A stretch of DNA of 64,000 nt from Eublepharis macularius (Eukaryota; Chordata; Lepidosauria; Squamata; Eublepharidae), in assembly GCF_028583425.1 (NCBI RefSeq), contig NC_072796.1, positions 143,539,464-143,603,463 of the forward strand, in the 5' to 3' direction. The notes beneath the pieces were generated by a model. That model searched no databases, was not told where the DNA came from, and saw only the letters and a program-made list of their open reading frames with translations. The position numbers and the translations under genes were made by a program. Of the stretch, positions 1 through 9,595 are shown in pieces. Within the stretch, counting starts at the first letter, position 1. Each line of letters starts with the position of its first letter.

Positions 1-1299
1 AAGCGGAAGGTTCAGGGCAGTGAAAGGGAGCTCCAGGCTGGGAAGACGGCGCTGCTCGACACACTGGCCTCTGTGCAGCTGGCAAGCCACTATTTCACGC
101 AGGAAGCTTTGAGAAGGAAGGTGGAGAGGAGCTCCTCCCTTCAGAGCCTCAGGAGCTGGGAGAACACTATGAACTTCCTCCAGAGCACCCAGAGACTGAA
201 AAAGCAAGCAGAGGAGTGTGGGCAGGAGAGGAGGAGACGCCTGATCGGCTGGGCGGAGGCGGTGGAGGCCTGGCTGGGCAGGAGGGAGGGCGACACGTTC
301 TCGGCCCAGCAGCTCAAGGAATGCAGGAATGAGATCGGGAGGATCTCTTACCTGGCCAACATCTTCGTGCGCTTGAGCAGCTACGAGACTCAGCTGCCCG
401 ACCTGCCTGCACTGTCTTCGGCTGCCGTGGATGAGGCCCTACAATTACTCAGCCCACAGAAGCCATTTACTGACGCCGACGAGGAACTCCTTCAGGCGAC
501 TCTGGAGAAGATCGACGCGCTGCTGCCAGCCTCAGGAATGCGGCTTTCCGAGGCAGAGAGAGTGTCCGTAGTGGAGGCCATGGACTTTGGAAAGGGCCAC
601 TGGTACAAGTGCCCCAAGGGCCACTTGTACACCATTGGAGAATGCGGACGAGCAATGGAAGAAAGCCGGTGTCCCGAATGTGGAGCTGCTATTGGCGGCG
701 GACAGCACAGGCTGAATCCAAGTAACGCGGCCGCTGATGAAATACTGAACCCTGTTGAAGGAGCAACAGAGCATGACAGTCGCCTTAGCAACATTGTGGA
801 GCTGACTGGTCTATCGGATCGCCTGGCCTTACCAAGACTTGCTCCTGCCACTCCCTCGCCCCAGCTGGGCTCTCCGTCATCCACCATCAGCAGCCCCAAA
901 GAGGCTGGAACCAACCCTTTGGAGCAGGCTCTGTCCCCCAGCAGCCCTCTGGCCAGCCCAGGCTCTCCAAGCGATTCCTCCAGCAGCCTCAGCTGTATCC
1001 AACACGCTCCAACCATCACCGACACCAACTGTCCGTCTGTATTGTGGCTCCCCACCCACCAGCCACACTCACCACCTCCCCCTGTCAAAACCTGCCCTGG
1101 CCCAGCCTCATCAGGGGAAGAGAACGCAGAGGAATACTCTCCAACAGGCTCTGCTGCCCCCGAGGCTCCAAGCACTCCAGACGGAGACTCCACATCCACC
1201 GTACAGCTGCAGACTCCGGTTAGGGCCTTGGTGGAGAATCAAGAACCCCCTGAGATGATCCATCAGGCCCCAGAAACGGATTCCCCCCCCCCTAGTTGA
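1..1299 (+). CDS. ZNFX1-like: ZNFX1-like protein, C-terminal part (partial; 5' end outside the window)
   Basis: The frame is open from base 1 to the stop at 1297-1299 (432 codons visible), so the start lies upstream. The first ~165 residues are helical and charged (Arg/Glu-rich, coiled-coil-like), as in the region before the C-terminus of NFX1-type zinc-finger protein 1. Visible residues 199-237 form an RZ-type finger starting GHWYKC, with Cys204, His208, Cys215, Cys224 and Cys227, then GGGQH. This finger type is known from ZNFX1 and RNF213; the following AADEI/EHDSRLSNI region fits ZNFX1 better. ZNFX1 is an SF1 helicase-type RNA sensor, but the helicase part is not in the window. Oddity: about 180 Ser/Pro/Thr-rich residues follow the finger, whereas ZNFX1 as I know it ends soon after. 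It may be a lineage-specific ZNFX1 paralogue. It converges with the minus-strand FHA-GTPase gene. Confidence 0.78.
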   Translation, partial: KRKVQGSERELQAGKTALLDTLASVQLASHYFTQEALRRKVERSSSLQSLRSWENTMNFLQSTQRLKKQAEECGQERRRRLIGWAEAVEAWLGRREGDTFSAQQLKECRNEIGRISYLANIFVRLSSYETQLPDLPALSSAAVDEALQLLSPQKPFTDADEELLQATLEKIDALLPASGMRLSEAERVSVVEAMDFGKGHWYKCPKGHLYTIGECGRAMEESRCPECGAAIGGGQHRLNPSNAAADEILNPVEGATEHDSRLSNIVELTGLSDRLALPRLAPATPSPQLGSPSSTISSPKEAGTNPLEQALSPSSPLASPGSPSDSSSSLSCIQHAPTITDTNCPSVLWLPTHQPHSPPPPVKTCPGPASSGEENAEEYSPTGSAAPEAPSTPDGDSTSTVQLQTPVRALVENQEPPEMIHQAPETDSPPPS

Positions 1300-4200
1300 G
1301 ACCCAGGGCACGAAGAAAGCAGAGTGCTGCCCAAGTGAAAGCTTGCCCCAGGCGAAGTGCACGCCTGGCAGCTCAAGCGAATCCCTTAAGCTAGTCCTAT
1401 TCAGGAGGGGCAAGTCTTGGCAGCAGCAGAAGCCCTCCTTTGGCAGTTGAAGAGAGCAGCCCTCCATTTCCTAACAAGGCCCTGGCCTCCACCCCATGTC
1501 GAGCCAGCTGGTGCACCACTCTAGACAGGACGACCGCCTTGTGTGGCTTCCAGATATCCCAGACTACAGCAGCCGCCTTTGCACCACAGACAGCAATGGC
1601 ACCCCTCCTCCTCCTCCTCTAACAGCTGGCTGGACTTCTCCCTGGCTTCCCACCTAGCAGGCGTCCTCCCACCTGCCAACCAGTCCACTCATGGTGGAGG
1701 GGCACCACCTGGAGGCCTCCGCGCCAGCTCAGCTGCCCAGGGGAGTGTCAGGACCCGGCACCCTAACCCTGCAAACACTTCCTCCGTATGCTCCCAGCAG
1801 TGGCCTTGGTTGCTTTGGACTCTTCCCACTCATTCTCCGTGTCTACAGTTGCGCTTGGCCTCCGTCCATAATCCAGGCCAAAAGCCCCCTCTGGCTCCCT
1901 CTCCCTCTCCCTCCCTGCAGGTCTTTTGGCGGAACGAGGAATGCCACGCCCCAAGCAGAATCTGGAGGAACAAACGCTTGCCTTTTAGCTTCCACTAAAC
2001 TCACCTGCTACCGCTGCATCATCCAACACAGCAGTTCAGCATAACATTATGCCTACCTATTACCCAAAGTAGAGGTCTCCTTGTGAGTTGGGGGGAACAG
2101 CAGCAAGAAGGCAGCAAGGGGGGAGCGAATTGAGGGATCTCCACCAACGTATACGAGGATTGTCCCAGCTAGCGAACTCTTTGAACAAAGATTTCAACCA
2201 AAAGGGAATTATTAAAAATATCAAAGTTCTAACAGCACATAAAAAACACGCCACACACACTCAGAGCTAACTAGAAGCAGTGGTGACAGTTGAAGGACTG
2301 GGTGAGATGTACCATCCAGACATCCGGGAGAGAGGAGGTTGAGCAACCTGCGTGTCCAGGTGGAAAGGCTTGAACAGAGGTTTGCGAGTGGATGCTGGAT
2401 CCAAAGCATGCACACAGCGCATGGCAGAGGGGCACTCGAGTTAGATCATGGAACATGTGCAGGGGCAAGATTGCGCCTTCTGCTCCAAAAGCAAAGATTT
2501 CAATGGTTGTTCCCGGGGTGGGACAAAAGATTGAGTTGTCTCTGGAGCGAGATCAAGAGCTGGTGAACTGTCTCCGAGGTAGGAGGTCTGACTGAGTTTT
2601 CCTCGGGCGGAACTACTTATCAATACTGATTGACAATCCACTGAGTGGATGCGGGAGGCTATCAGAGCCCTGAATCACCTAAGAACAGGAAAGTGGCCGA
2701 GGGAAGACCGGTAGGGTGTGTCAAGTCAGGAACTCCGGGAAGGCCCTCTTGTGTCCAGGGCGTGGGAGGGGGTGAGCTCGCCTCACTTTGTCATTCCTTA
2801 CATTTGCACGTTCCACCTCCCAGCCGGAATCTGGCTTCCATGTTTCTGCCTGCTTGGACAAGAGTTTGAATATTCAGAGAGGGGCATATTCATACTCGTA
2901 AGCCTTCCAATATTATGGGGACAAGTCTGACTGGTAACACACACACATACACACCCACACCCACCCCCACCCCGCCAGATCACAGCCGATCCATGTTCTG
3001 TCTCATGGGAAGAGACAAGAAGTTGGCAGGAGACAGCAGGGCTGTTCCGTGGACTTCCAACAGCTGGCCTAGGTCTGCCCCATGGGGACTGAACCCAATC
3101 GAGGAGGCAGTAGTGCCTTTGGCTAAATGGGTCTGTGGGAAACAGCATGTGCAGTAATTAACACTGCAGTGGACGTATCTCGTGGTGTTGGCAGAAAGCG
3201 CACTTCTTATTTGAGTATCTGTTCCGTTGCCTGTGAGAGTTTAAGGAGAGCAGCGTGACCCTCCGCAGGCGCCTCCTCGGCCTTCCCTCCAATGCTCTTT
3301 AATCTCTTTGGCCAAGATCACCTGCTATGGAGGGGGTTGTCGCCAATATGCTGACACCTGCTACGTATTCATGAGGGCAATCGTTTGCACGTTTATGTAG
3401 TCTCACAACCTATGTAAGGGTCAACTGATGGTTAAGCATAGTACAAAAACTTCAGGACTGGATCTTAAAGAGTGTTGACACAGCTGAAGACACAGCACAC
3501 TTCAGTCTTTAACTACAAAGCATTCTATTTTAGCCTTATAACCTTGAGAGTTTTAATGAGTTGTCAAGATGTATCCTAGGTCACCCGTTATTACTCATTT
3601 TCACCATCCACTGAGAGATCAGTTATTTTATTTGCAGGACAATGTTAGATAAAGTCCCACGTTAGAGTCTAGTCGTCGGGTTTTCTGGTGCCGGCTTCAC
3701 CAGAGACCTTGTATCAGGCGTGTCTTGTGTGCTGGGCTCCCCGTTTTAGATAGCATTCTGGCTCCTGGCTTAAAATCTGATTTGCCTTCATCTTATGTAT
3801 AATCATTATGTATTTAGCTCAAGAAATAATAGATGGGATTTTTATTGTTTTACCTGGATTCATAGGGTTAATCTGCACCTGTTTCTATTTGTTAAGTCCT
3901 TGCCTAATAAAAAGTTACGCTTTATTTAAAGTAACTTGAAGTGCTCTGCTTTGCTTGCAAAAGATCTGGCCACTGGTTAATGTTCCATGGCGCTGCAAGA
4001 GAGAGGTCTCTTTCAGAGTCTTGTACTGGCGGGAGTATCTGGTGCTGCATTCGCCCCCACCCTCTCCAAGAGATGAATTCAGTGTAGATCTCTACGTCAG
4101 GTACAAGTGAAATGGCTCACCGCACACTCCGCATCTCACTGACCAAGCCTTCAACGGCCGCCAAGAAGGCAGTTGTGGCGGCCGAGGGTCAAGGGGCTGT

Positions 4201-4649
4201 GGGGAAACAAACGGAGGCTTAATCCAGACGAGAGCTCAGAGGCCCCCCTGGCAACGGGCAAGCAGGTCAGCGCTGCTGGTGTTGCTTTCTTCCACTGACC
4301 ACTGGCACAGCAGCTGTCCTGCTCTAGACTCTGCTGACCAACCACATTCCAGATTGGGCTAGTGCGATCTGTGGTTTTTTATCCCGTTAATTGTGCTATT
4401 ATGTGTCTCCAGGACTTGTTTACCAGCAGGCATCCAAGGAGCTAACGCAGGATAGAAATGTTTTGACTAAGTAAAGGTGTGCTGCCCCAGGCATTCCACA
4501 CTACTGTGTACTGCCGCCTGCTGAGCTAGACCGTTACTGCCTAGATTTCACAAATACTCCCAAGCAACGACTTGGCTCTAAGCCTACCAACCACAATACC
4601 TGACTCCCAGAAGACAGTGGCCTTGAATTTTCATTGTTCCTCATTGGAG
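1300..4649. other. ZNFX1-like 3' UTR and intergenic sequence
   Basis: No coding exon is supported here. The stretch after the stop is presumably 3' UTR; its end is not fixed. It holds a short (AC)n tract near 2937-2970 and, at 3660-3990, a block ending in CCTAATAAA that resembles the tail of another block at 55.24-55.33 kb (see that entry). The small open frames at 1440-3157 show no recognisable domain. Confidence 0.5.
3850..3965 (+). repeat. LTR-like or retroelement tail with AATAAA signal
   Basis: The segment reads GGGTTAAT, a TTTGTTAAG/TTTAACTTT-type box, then TTGCCTAATAAA and GTTA(C/T)G(C/T)-TTATTT. The same order of motifs recurs at 55,228-55,310 on the same strand, so it is a dispersed repeat rather than unique 3' UTR. 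A poly(A) signal inside a repeat suits a solo LTR or LINE tail. The class is a guess. Confidence 0.35.
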
Positions 4650-4890
4650 AGCCAGTCTGGTGTAGCGGTTAAGAGCGGCAGGACTCTAATCTGGAGAGCC
4701 GGGTTTGATTCCCCACTCCTCTGCTCGAAGCCAGCTGGGTGACCTTGGGACCGTCACAGCTCTCTCAGCCCCACCCACCTCACAGGGTGTTTGTTGTTGT
4801 GGGGATAATAATGGCATACTTTGTAAACTGCTCTGAGTGGGTGTTAAGTCATCCTGAAGGGCGGTATATAAATCGAATGTTGTTGTTATT
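4650..4890 (+). repeat. tRNA-derived SINE (Sauria SINE type)
   Basis: It begins AGCCAGTCTGGTGTAGCGG (A-box region of a tRNA-like promoter), has the B-box-like GGGTTTGATTCCCC, a conserved TGGGTGACCTTGG segment and a tail ending GGGCGGTATATAAAT followed by a (TTG)n-like end. The same family recurs at 7.26, 10.6, 39.3 and 40.8 kb. SINEs of this form, which share their 3' tail with BovB LINEs, are typical of squamates. Confidence 0.85.
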
Positions 4891-7256
4891 TTGCATAGTC
4901 ACCAGGTCCAAACGGGTTCTGGACTAGGCTTGTGCAACTGCAGCATTTTTCATCTGCCCAGGTCTGATCAACAATTTATCATCGTGTTGCCTGTGCTGAC
5001 TGCACTTGGATAAAGGAATAGTTCCAATTAAAAGTTCACACTTAGTGCATTAAGCCAATCTTGCCTGGCTGCTGCTTGTGAACCTGATTACTGCCATTCA
5101 GTGCAAATCTTACCTCCCTCATAGCAAACCCTGCTTCAGCAGGAGCTAAATGCCAGAGGATGCACCAACATCCTTCCCTTCCTCGCATCTCTGTTCCACT
5201 TTGCACCACTGGCGGGCCCAATTACTGCAGCTGGCAGAATTCTGCAGAGTAAGGCACTTCCATAAAAACACACGTCAACTTGCAGGATCCAAGAAAAAGA
5301 GCAAGAGTGCCGTCTCTGCTGCTCAGCGTACCAATTGAAACTTGAGGGTCTTAAACAGTTCAAGAGGCTGGACCACTCTGGCTCCAAATCAGAGCAAGGC
5401 AAGCGGTTTATTTACAATGAAGAGAGAAAAGGGAACCCACCACCCACCTTCAGTGCAGATTCTAGGCAGGAACAGAAGACCCAATGAAGTGCCAGGAGGG
5501 AACAGAGGCGTGCTCTGGGCAGGCGTCAAGAGGCATTTCGAACTAGGGAAACTTGGAACTAAAGGGTGGGCGTTTCTCTTGCATTTGGGCCCAGTTATCT
5601 GAACTCAACGAGCATGAGGGCCACAGATTTGTGCAGCTGCTTAAAAAAAATCTCATCTTGGCAAATCAAGGGTCCCTCCCCATCTGGTCTCTTGTAGGGC
5701 ACCTGCTCAAAAGAGATCCACCTTACAGGGGGGGGGGGTCCTCCTGATTACAGAACGCCCTGGACTCGGCCACAGCAACAGAGCGATCCATCCAGTGCTC
5801 TGCGAAAATTTTTATGATTGGTGTTTAAGGTGAGTCTCCAACTGGCAGGACAATGGGGATCCCCAGCCCCCCCCCCTTTGCAAAAATGCCAGTGAAACGC
5901 TAAGCAAAATGGGGAGGGAGCGGCTAAAGGGAGGGGGGCTTTGCATGGCCGCCTTCTCAAGCGGCTCCACTTGGTGTCAACAGTGGGATGTTCTTACCAC
6001 CATCATCTGCCCCCCCTCCCACCAACAGGACACAGACACCCTCTTTGCCCCAAAGCCCTCAGGCTGCCTCAGGGGCACGAAAGGCAGAGCTGAGGTTGCA
6101 GGACAGCGGAATTGGCACCTGCTTGAAAAAGGAGGGGTGTGTGTGTGTGTGTGTGTGTGTGTGACTGGCACAGCCTTGACAACGTTCAGCCTTCTCCCCA
6201 CGAAGAAGTGCAGCCAGGGCTCTCACGCAGAGGCCGCCCCGCTGCCGTCACACCGTCCCCTTCTGCGCTGGGCCGGGGGAGTCATTTGCGCCCCCACCAG
6301 GTGCTCTCCAGTGGGGAGGCCTCCTGGCCACTCGCTGGCGGCCGAGTCTTCGGGGTCCCGGCAGTCTCCCCCTTGGAGTTTGGATCACGGCACTTCGCCC
6401 AAATCCCCTCTCCGGCTCGTATGGGAGCACCTGCCACAGGCACAGGACAAGAAAGCATCAGGCCTCCCTCGTCCCGCCGGGCAGCTCCTTCCTTCAGCTC
6501 CTCCTCCTCCTCCTCGAACCTCTCTCCTGCCCAGTCCGCCTCCTGGGGCTGGGAGACCACAGGGCTTGCTAGTCCCAGAGTCTCAAATAGGCTTGGGAGG
6601 GGCTTACTAGACCGCCCTCCCCTTTCTGAGGCAGCACAAAGTGGAAAGGCAGAATGGTGGCTTGTCAGGATGGCGCTGGGGGCCACAGTGCTACCGGGGC
6701 TCTTCTGGCTGCCTGTTCCCCTAATTGGGGGGGGGGATCCTATTCATGAGGGAGAATCATTTGTGAGTGCAAGGAACACCCCAGGCATCTGATCCCCATT
6801 CAGACACATGCACACTAGCTGCTCTTTATCACCCCCCCACCCCCCCCACAAAGCGCTCTTTGAATCCAGGCTCAAATTCTTGTTATTAAAAATATGATGG
6901 GAAGTGAGGTCGGAGGGGAGGGGTGCGCTCAGAGCGTGAACGGCGGATGACAGCACGTCTGTCTCCAAAAAGCAATGGCTGACCTCTGGCAGCCTGAACG
7001 TTCTTTACCACCTTGGATAAAGGCCCACCCAAAGAATGCCTCCTTGTTCTTCAGGTCCTCTGGAGCTGACAGACAGGCATGCTGATGGACACACCTCGGA
7101 GACTAGAGATGGGAGCTCCTGCCCTTGCAAGTTGCAGCAACACCCATGAACAGCGACATAGCCATTGTCCATCTTCCGTTTTGCACACAGGCCCGCAAGA
7201 GTGACCACCTCACGGCTATGCACTTTTAAGCTCATAGCTCACTTGCTCATCACTTG
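4891..7256. other. Non-coding stretch, possible 3' UTR of the minus-strand gene
   Basis: No exon is supported. A minus-strand AATAAA (plus TTTATT at 5407-5412) could be the poly(A) signal of the FHA-GTPase gene, but nothing else confirms it. The stretch has homopolymer C/G runs and a (GT)n run at 6136-6163. The 233-residue frame at 5909-6610 is low-complexity and GC-driven. A minus frame near 7005-7235 has no recognised domain but could belong to the unresolved last exon. Confidence 0.4.
6136..6163. repeat. (GT)n microsatellite
   Basis: About 14 GT units in a row, directly after GGAGGG. No other feature is tied to it. Confidence 0.9.
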
Positions 7257-7503
7257 AGCCAGTTTGGTGTAGTGGTTAAGAGCGGCAGGACTCTCATCTG
7301 GAAAGCCAGGTTGGATTCCCCACTCCTCCTCCGCTTGAAGCCAGCTGGGTGACCATGGGGCAGTCACAGCTCTCTCAGAGCTCTCTCAGCCCCACCCACC
7401 TCACGGGGTGTTTGTTGTTGTGGGGATAATAATGACATACTTTATAAACCGCTCTGAGTGGGTCTTAAGTTGTCCTGAAGGGCGGTATATAAATAATTAT
7501 TAT
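7257..7503 (+). repeat. tRNA-derived SINE (Sauria SINE type)
   Basis: Close copy of the element at 4.65 kb: AGCCAGTTTGGTGTAGTGG start, GATTCCCC B-box region, GGTGTTTGTTGTTGTGG and a GGGCGGTATATAAAT tail followed by ATTATTAT. It sits just beside sequence that may be the end of the FHA-GTPase gene. Confidence 0.87.
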
Positions 7504-7835
7504 CTTCTCCCCCAAAAAACCTGTGTCGAGGGAACCTGCAGGCTCAGAAGCGATGGCCCAAACCTGCCCACCACTCCTCCTCCACTTGCCATTTTCCGGT
7601 TTCTCTCACTCCACCTGACTAGACTGCCATGATCCTCAAGCCACAAGACAAGCTCCTCTGGCTTCCTCTCCCATCTCCACCTGAGCCCTCCAAGGTCGGA
7701 GGCAGGGCCTCTCTAAGCAAAGGCTGCCAGCCACTGCCTTGCCCTGCCTGGGAGCTTCCAGGTGCAGGCACAGCCATGGCTGGACACAGGAGTCCTGCCT
7801 GAGAGGGACCCAGCCAAGCACGCTTGCCTTCTCAC

Positions 7836-7875
7836 CTGCTGGACCAGGACTGGCCATCAGCTCACTGGCAGGTGT
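7836..7875 (-). CDS. Candidate exon 25 of the FHA-GTPase gene
   Basis: Minus-strand CCCCCCTACAG acceptor and GCAG/GTGAGAAGG donor enclose 40 nt reading TPASELMASPGPA plus one base. Phase 0 at its start fits the end of the candidate exon at 8292-8430. There is no family signature, and a short exon like this can occur by chance. If the donor is ignored the frame runs on to a stop near 7636, which would make it the last exon. Confidence 0.3.
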
Positions 7876-8291
7876 CTGTAGGGGGGGAATACACAATACG
7901 TCAGTCGGGAGTCTTGCTTCACCTTAAAAGACTAGCACATTTTTATTCTTGAGTAAGCTTTCACCATCTATCGCTTGGGAATTCTTACAATAAATGGTTG
8001 CACTCTTGAAGCCGCACATAAAAGTCAAAATCCCTCACAGCCTCCCTCACCCAAATCCCACTTCAGCAAACCCTACATCTCCCTCCAAGAGAAAAGACCG
8101 ACCCCCCCCCCCCACACACACACAGTGGAAGGCATGCAAGGGCCTTGGAAAGAACAGGCCCAAGTGGAGCAGTCGCTCACTCAAGCAACACTCTTGGCCA
8201 TACGGATTCCCAGCTGGGGATCTTGGGGCCTGCAGGACCTGTTGAGGTGACGGCCCCATCGGCTGGATCCTCACACAAAGCTAATACTCAC

Positions 8292-8430
8292 CCTGTACTG
8301 GTCTGCTCCCGCAAGCCAGCCTGAGTTCCGCCTGCAGTCCTCTGGGACACCCTCTCCGCTTGCAGGCAGAGAACCCGACGCAGTGCTTTGTCCACAGGGC
8401 ACCCTCCGGCCTTCTGTGCTCCAGCTGAAG
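8292..8430 (-). CDS. Candidate exon 24 of the FHA-GTPase gene
   Basis: Minus-strand acceptor GGCTTTCTCAG and donor AGG/GTGAGT enclose 139 nt, phase 2 in and phase 0 out, matching exon 23 upstream. An alternative acceptor 14 nt further up (end 8444) reads a different open frame. The predicted peptide has no known domain. Another competing acceptor (TTCTCCTGCAG near 9117) also opens in phase after exon 23. The C-terminus is therefore unresolved. Confidence 0.35.
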
Positions 8431-8544
8431 CTGAGAAAGCCAAGCTGGGATCAGGCAGCAGCTGGAGTGGCCCCCCTGGCTATGGAGATGCTCAAGTCCC
8501 CCCCCCCTCGGCCCCATCTCCTCCCCCACCCACTGGCTTCAGCA

Positions 8545-8720
8545 ATCCAATCCAATCCAATTTATTACAGCAAAAGCCAGCAATATAAAACAATACGATT
8601 ACAAGCAATAAATCAATATTATCAATACAGGAAAACCACAGGCATAAAGGGGTAAGAGTGAAAATGGAATAGCAATAATGAAAATAGAAAAAAAAATTAT
8701 AATGTTTTTTCCACTAAGAG
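8545..8720 (-). repeat. LINE/SINE tail fragment with (CCAAT)n end
   Basis: A short (CCAAT)n run is followed by TTTATTACAGCAAAAGCC and A/T-rich sequence. On the minus strand this reads as a TTATAT..TAATAAATTGGATTGG tail, as in L2-like or CR1-like LINE ends of reptiles. It is too short to classify. Confidence 0.4.
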
Positions 8721-9353
8721 AAGTTTACTGGCTTCAGCAGTGCTTTGATAACGAAACATCCTGCAACTTCTCATGGCTAGACAGTTCCCTGTGGGAGCAC
8801 GCCCAGGGAGCAGACTGGCAGCACCGCACCGGTGCTGGGAGGGAAGCCCTGCCTGCACAAGCTGCGCTGAAGGGTGGGGCTAGAAAGAGCAGTGCCCATA
8901 GAGAGACAGGCAGACAAAAGGGCACCTCGGAACCCACCCCCTTGCAACTGGCACCCTCCCTGTGAGCCAAGGTGTGCAGAGCTGGCCCACTGTGAGCTCC
9001 AGGTTTGGGCATCTCCAGTTCAAGGGACGCTGAGCAACAGCAGGACACTTGGGGCCTCCAGGGCCAGGCGGCACCATTCTCCTTCCTTCGAGCTGACGGC
9101 CTGCAGGAGAAGGCTGAGCCAGATGGGCCACGAGCCAGGCTCAACAGGAGGCGGCTGCTTCACATACGGTGACCAGGATTATGCTATCCCCACGACCGAA
9201 GACGACCCAATGAGAAAACAATGCAACTCGCCTCAGACCAGACGGCAGCCCGCCCACCCCATCTTTCACAAGGCAGGACAGCGGCCCCTCCGGAGTCCGC
9301 TAGAAGCCTCAGCCTGCCGTGCGATGAATGACAGCCAAAGAACGGTGGCTTAC

Positions 9354-9595
9354 CTGGGCAGAGGGTGCCCAGTGTGGTCAGGCCCTGCCTTGTGTGCAGT
9401 GGCCTGGCTCTTGGGCCTCTTCCCCAACAGGGGCTGGAGGGCCTCCCCGGATCTCTTCTTGCCATAAAGCTGCAAGTTCACCTGGGCGCGTTGGGGCTGC
9501 TGCTGCACAACAGAGATCACCTGCGGCAGGTGTGGTGGGGAGGAACCATCTGCTGCAGGGACATCCTGAAGCTTCTCCGCCTCGTATGGGGACTG
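9354..9595 (-). CDS. NUGGC-like: Exon 23: basic, Gln-rich segment
   Basis: Acceptor TGTTCTTGCAG, donor CCCAG/GTAAGCC; 242 nt, phase 0 in and 2 out; residues 3092-3171. It reads QSPYEAEKL, a Gln-rich stretch and two basic patches (YGKKRSG, GKRPKSQ) that could be nuclear localisation signals. It has little similarity to catalytic GTPase parts and is the last exon I can join with confidence. Confidence 0.68.

Noticed and set aside
492..1199. 235-residue minus-strand frame opposite the ZNFX1-like exon
   Set aside because: Pure antisense shadow of the Ser/Pro-rich coding strand; no domain, no splice context.
5909..6610. 233-residue plus frame
   Set aside because: Runs through a (GT)n tract and GC-rich low-complexity sequence; no family signature or splice logic.
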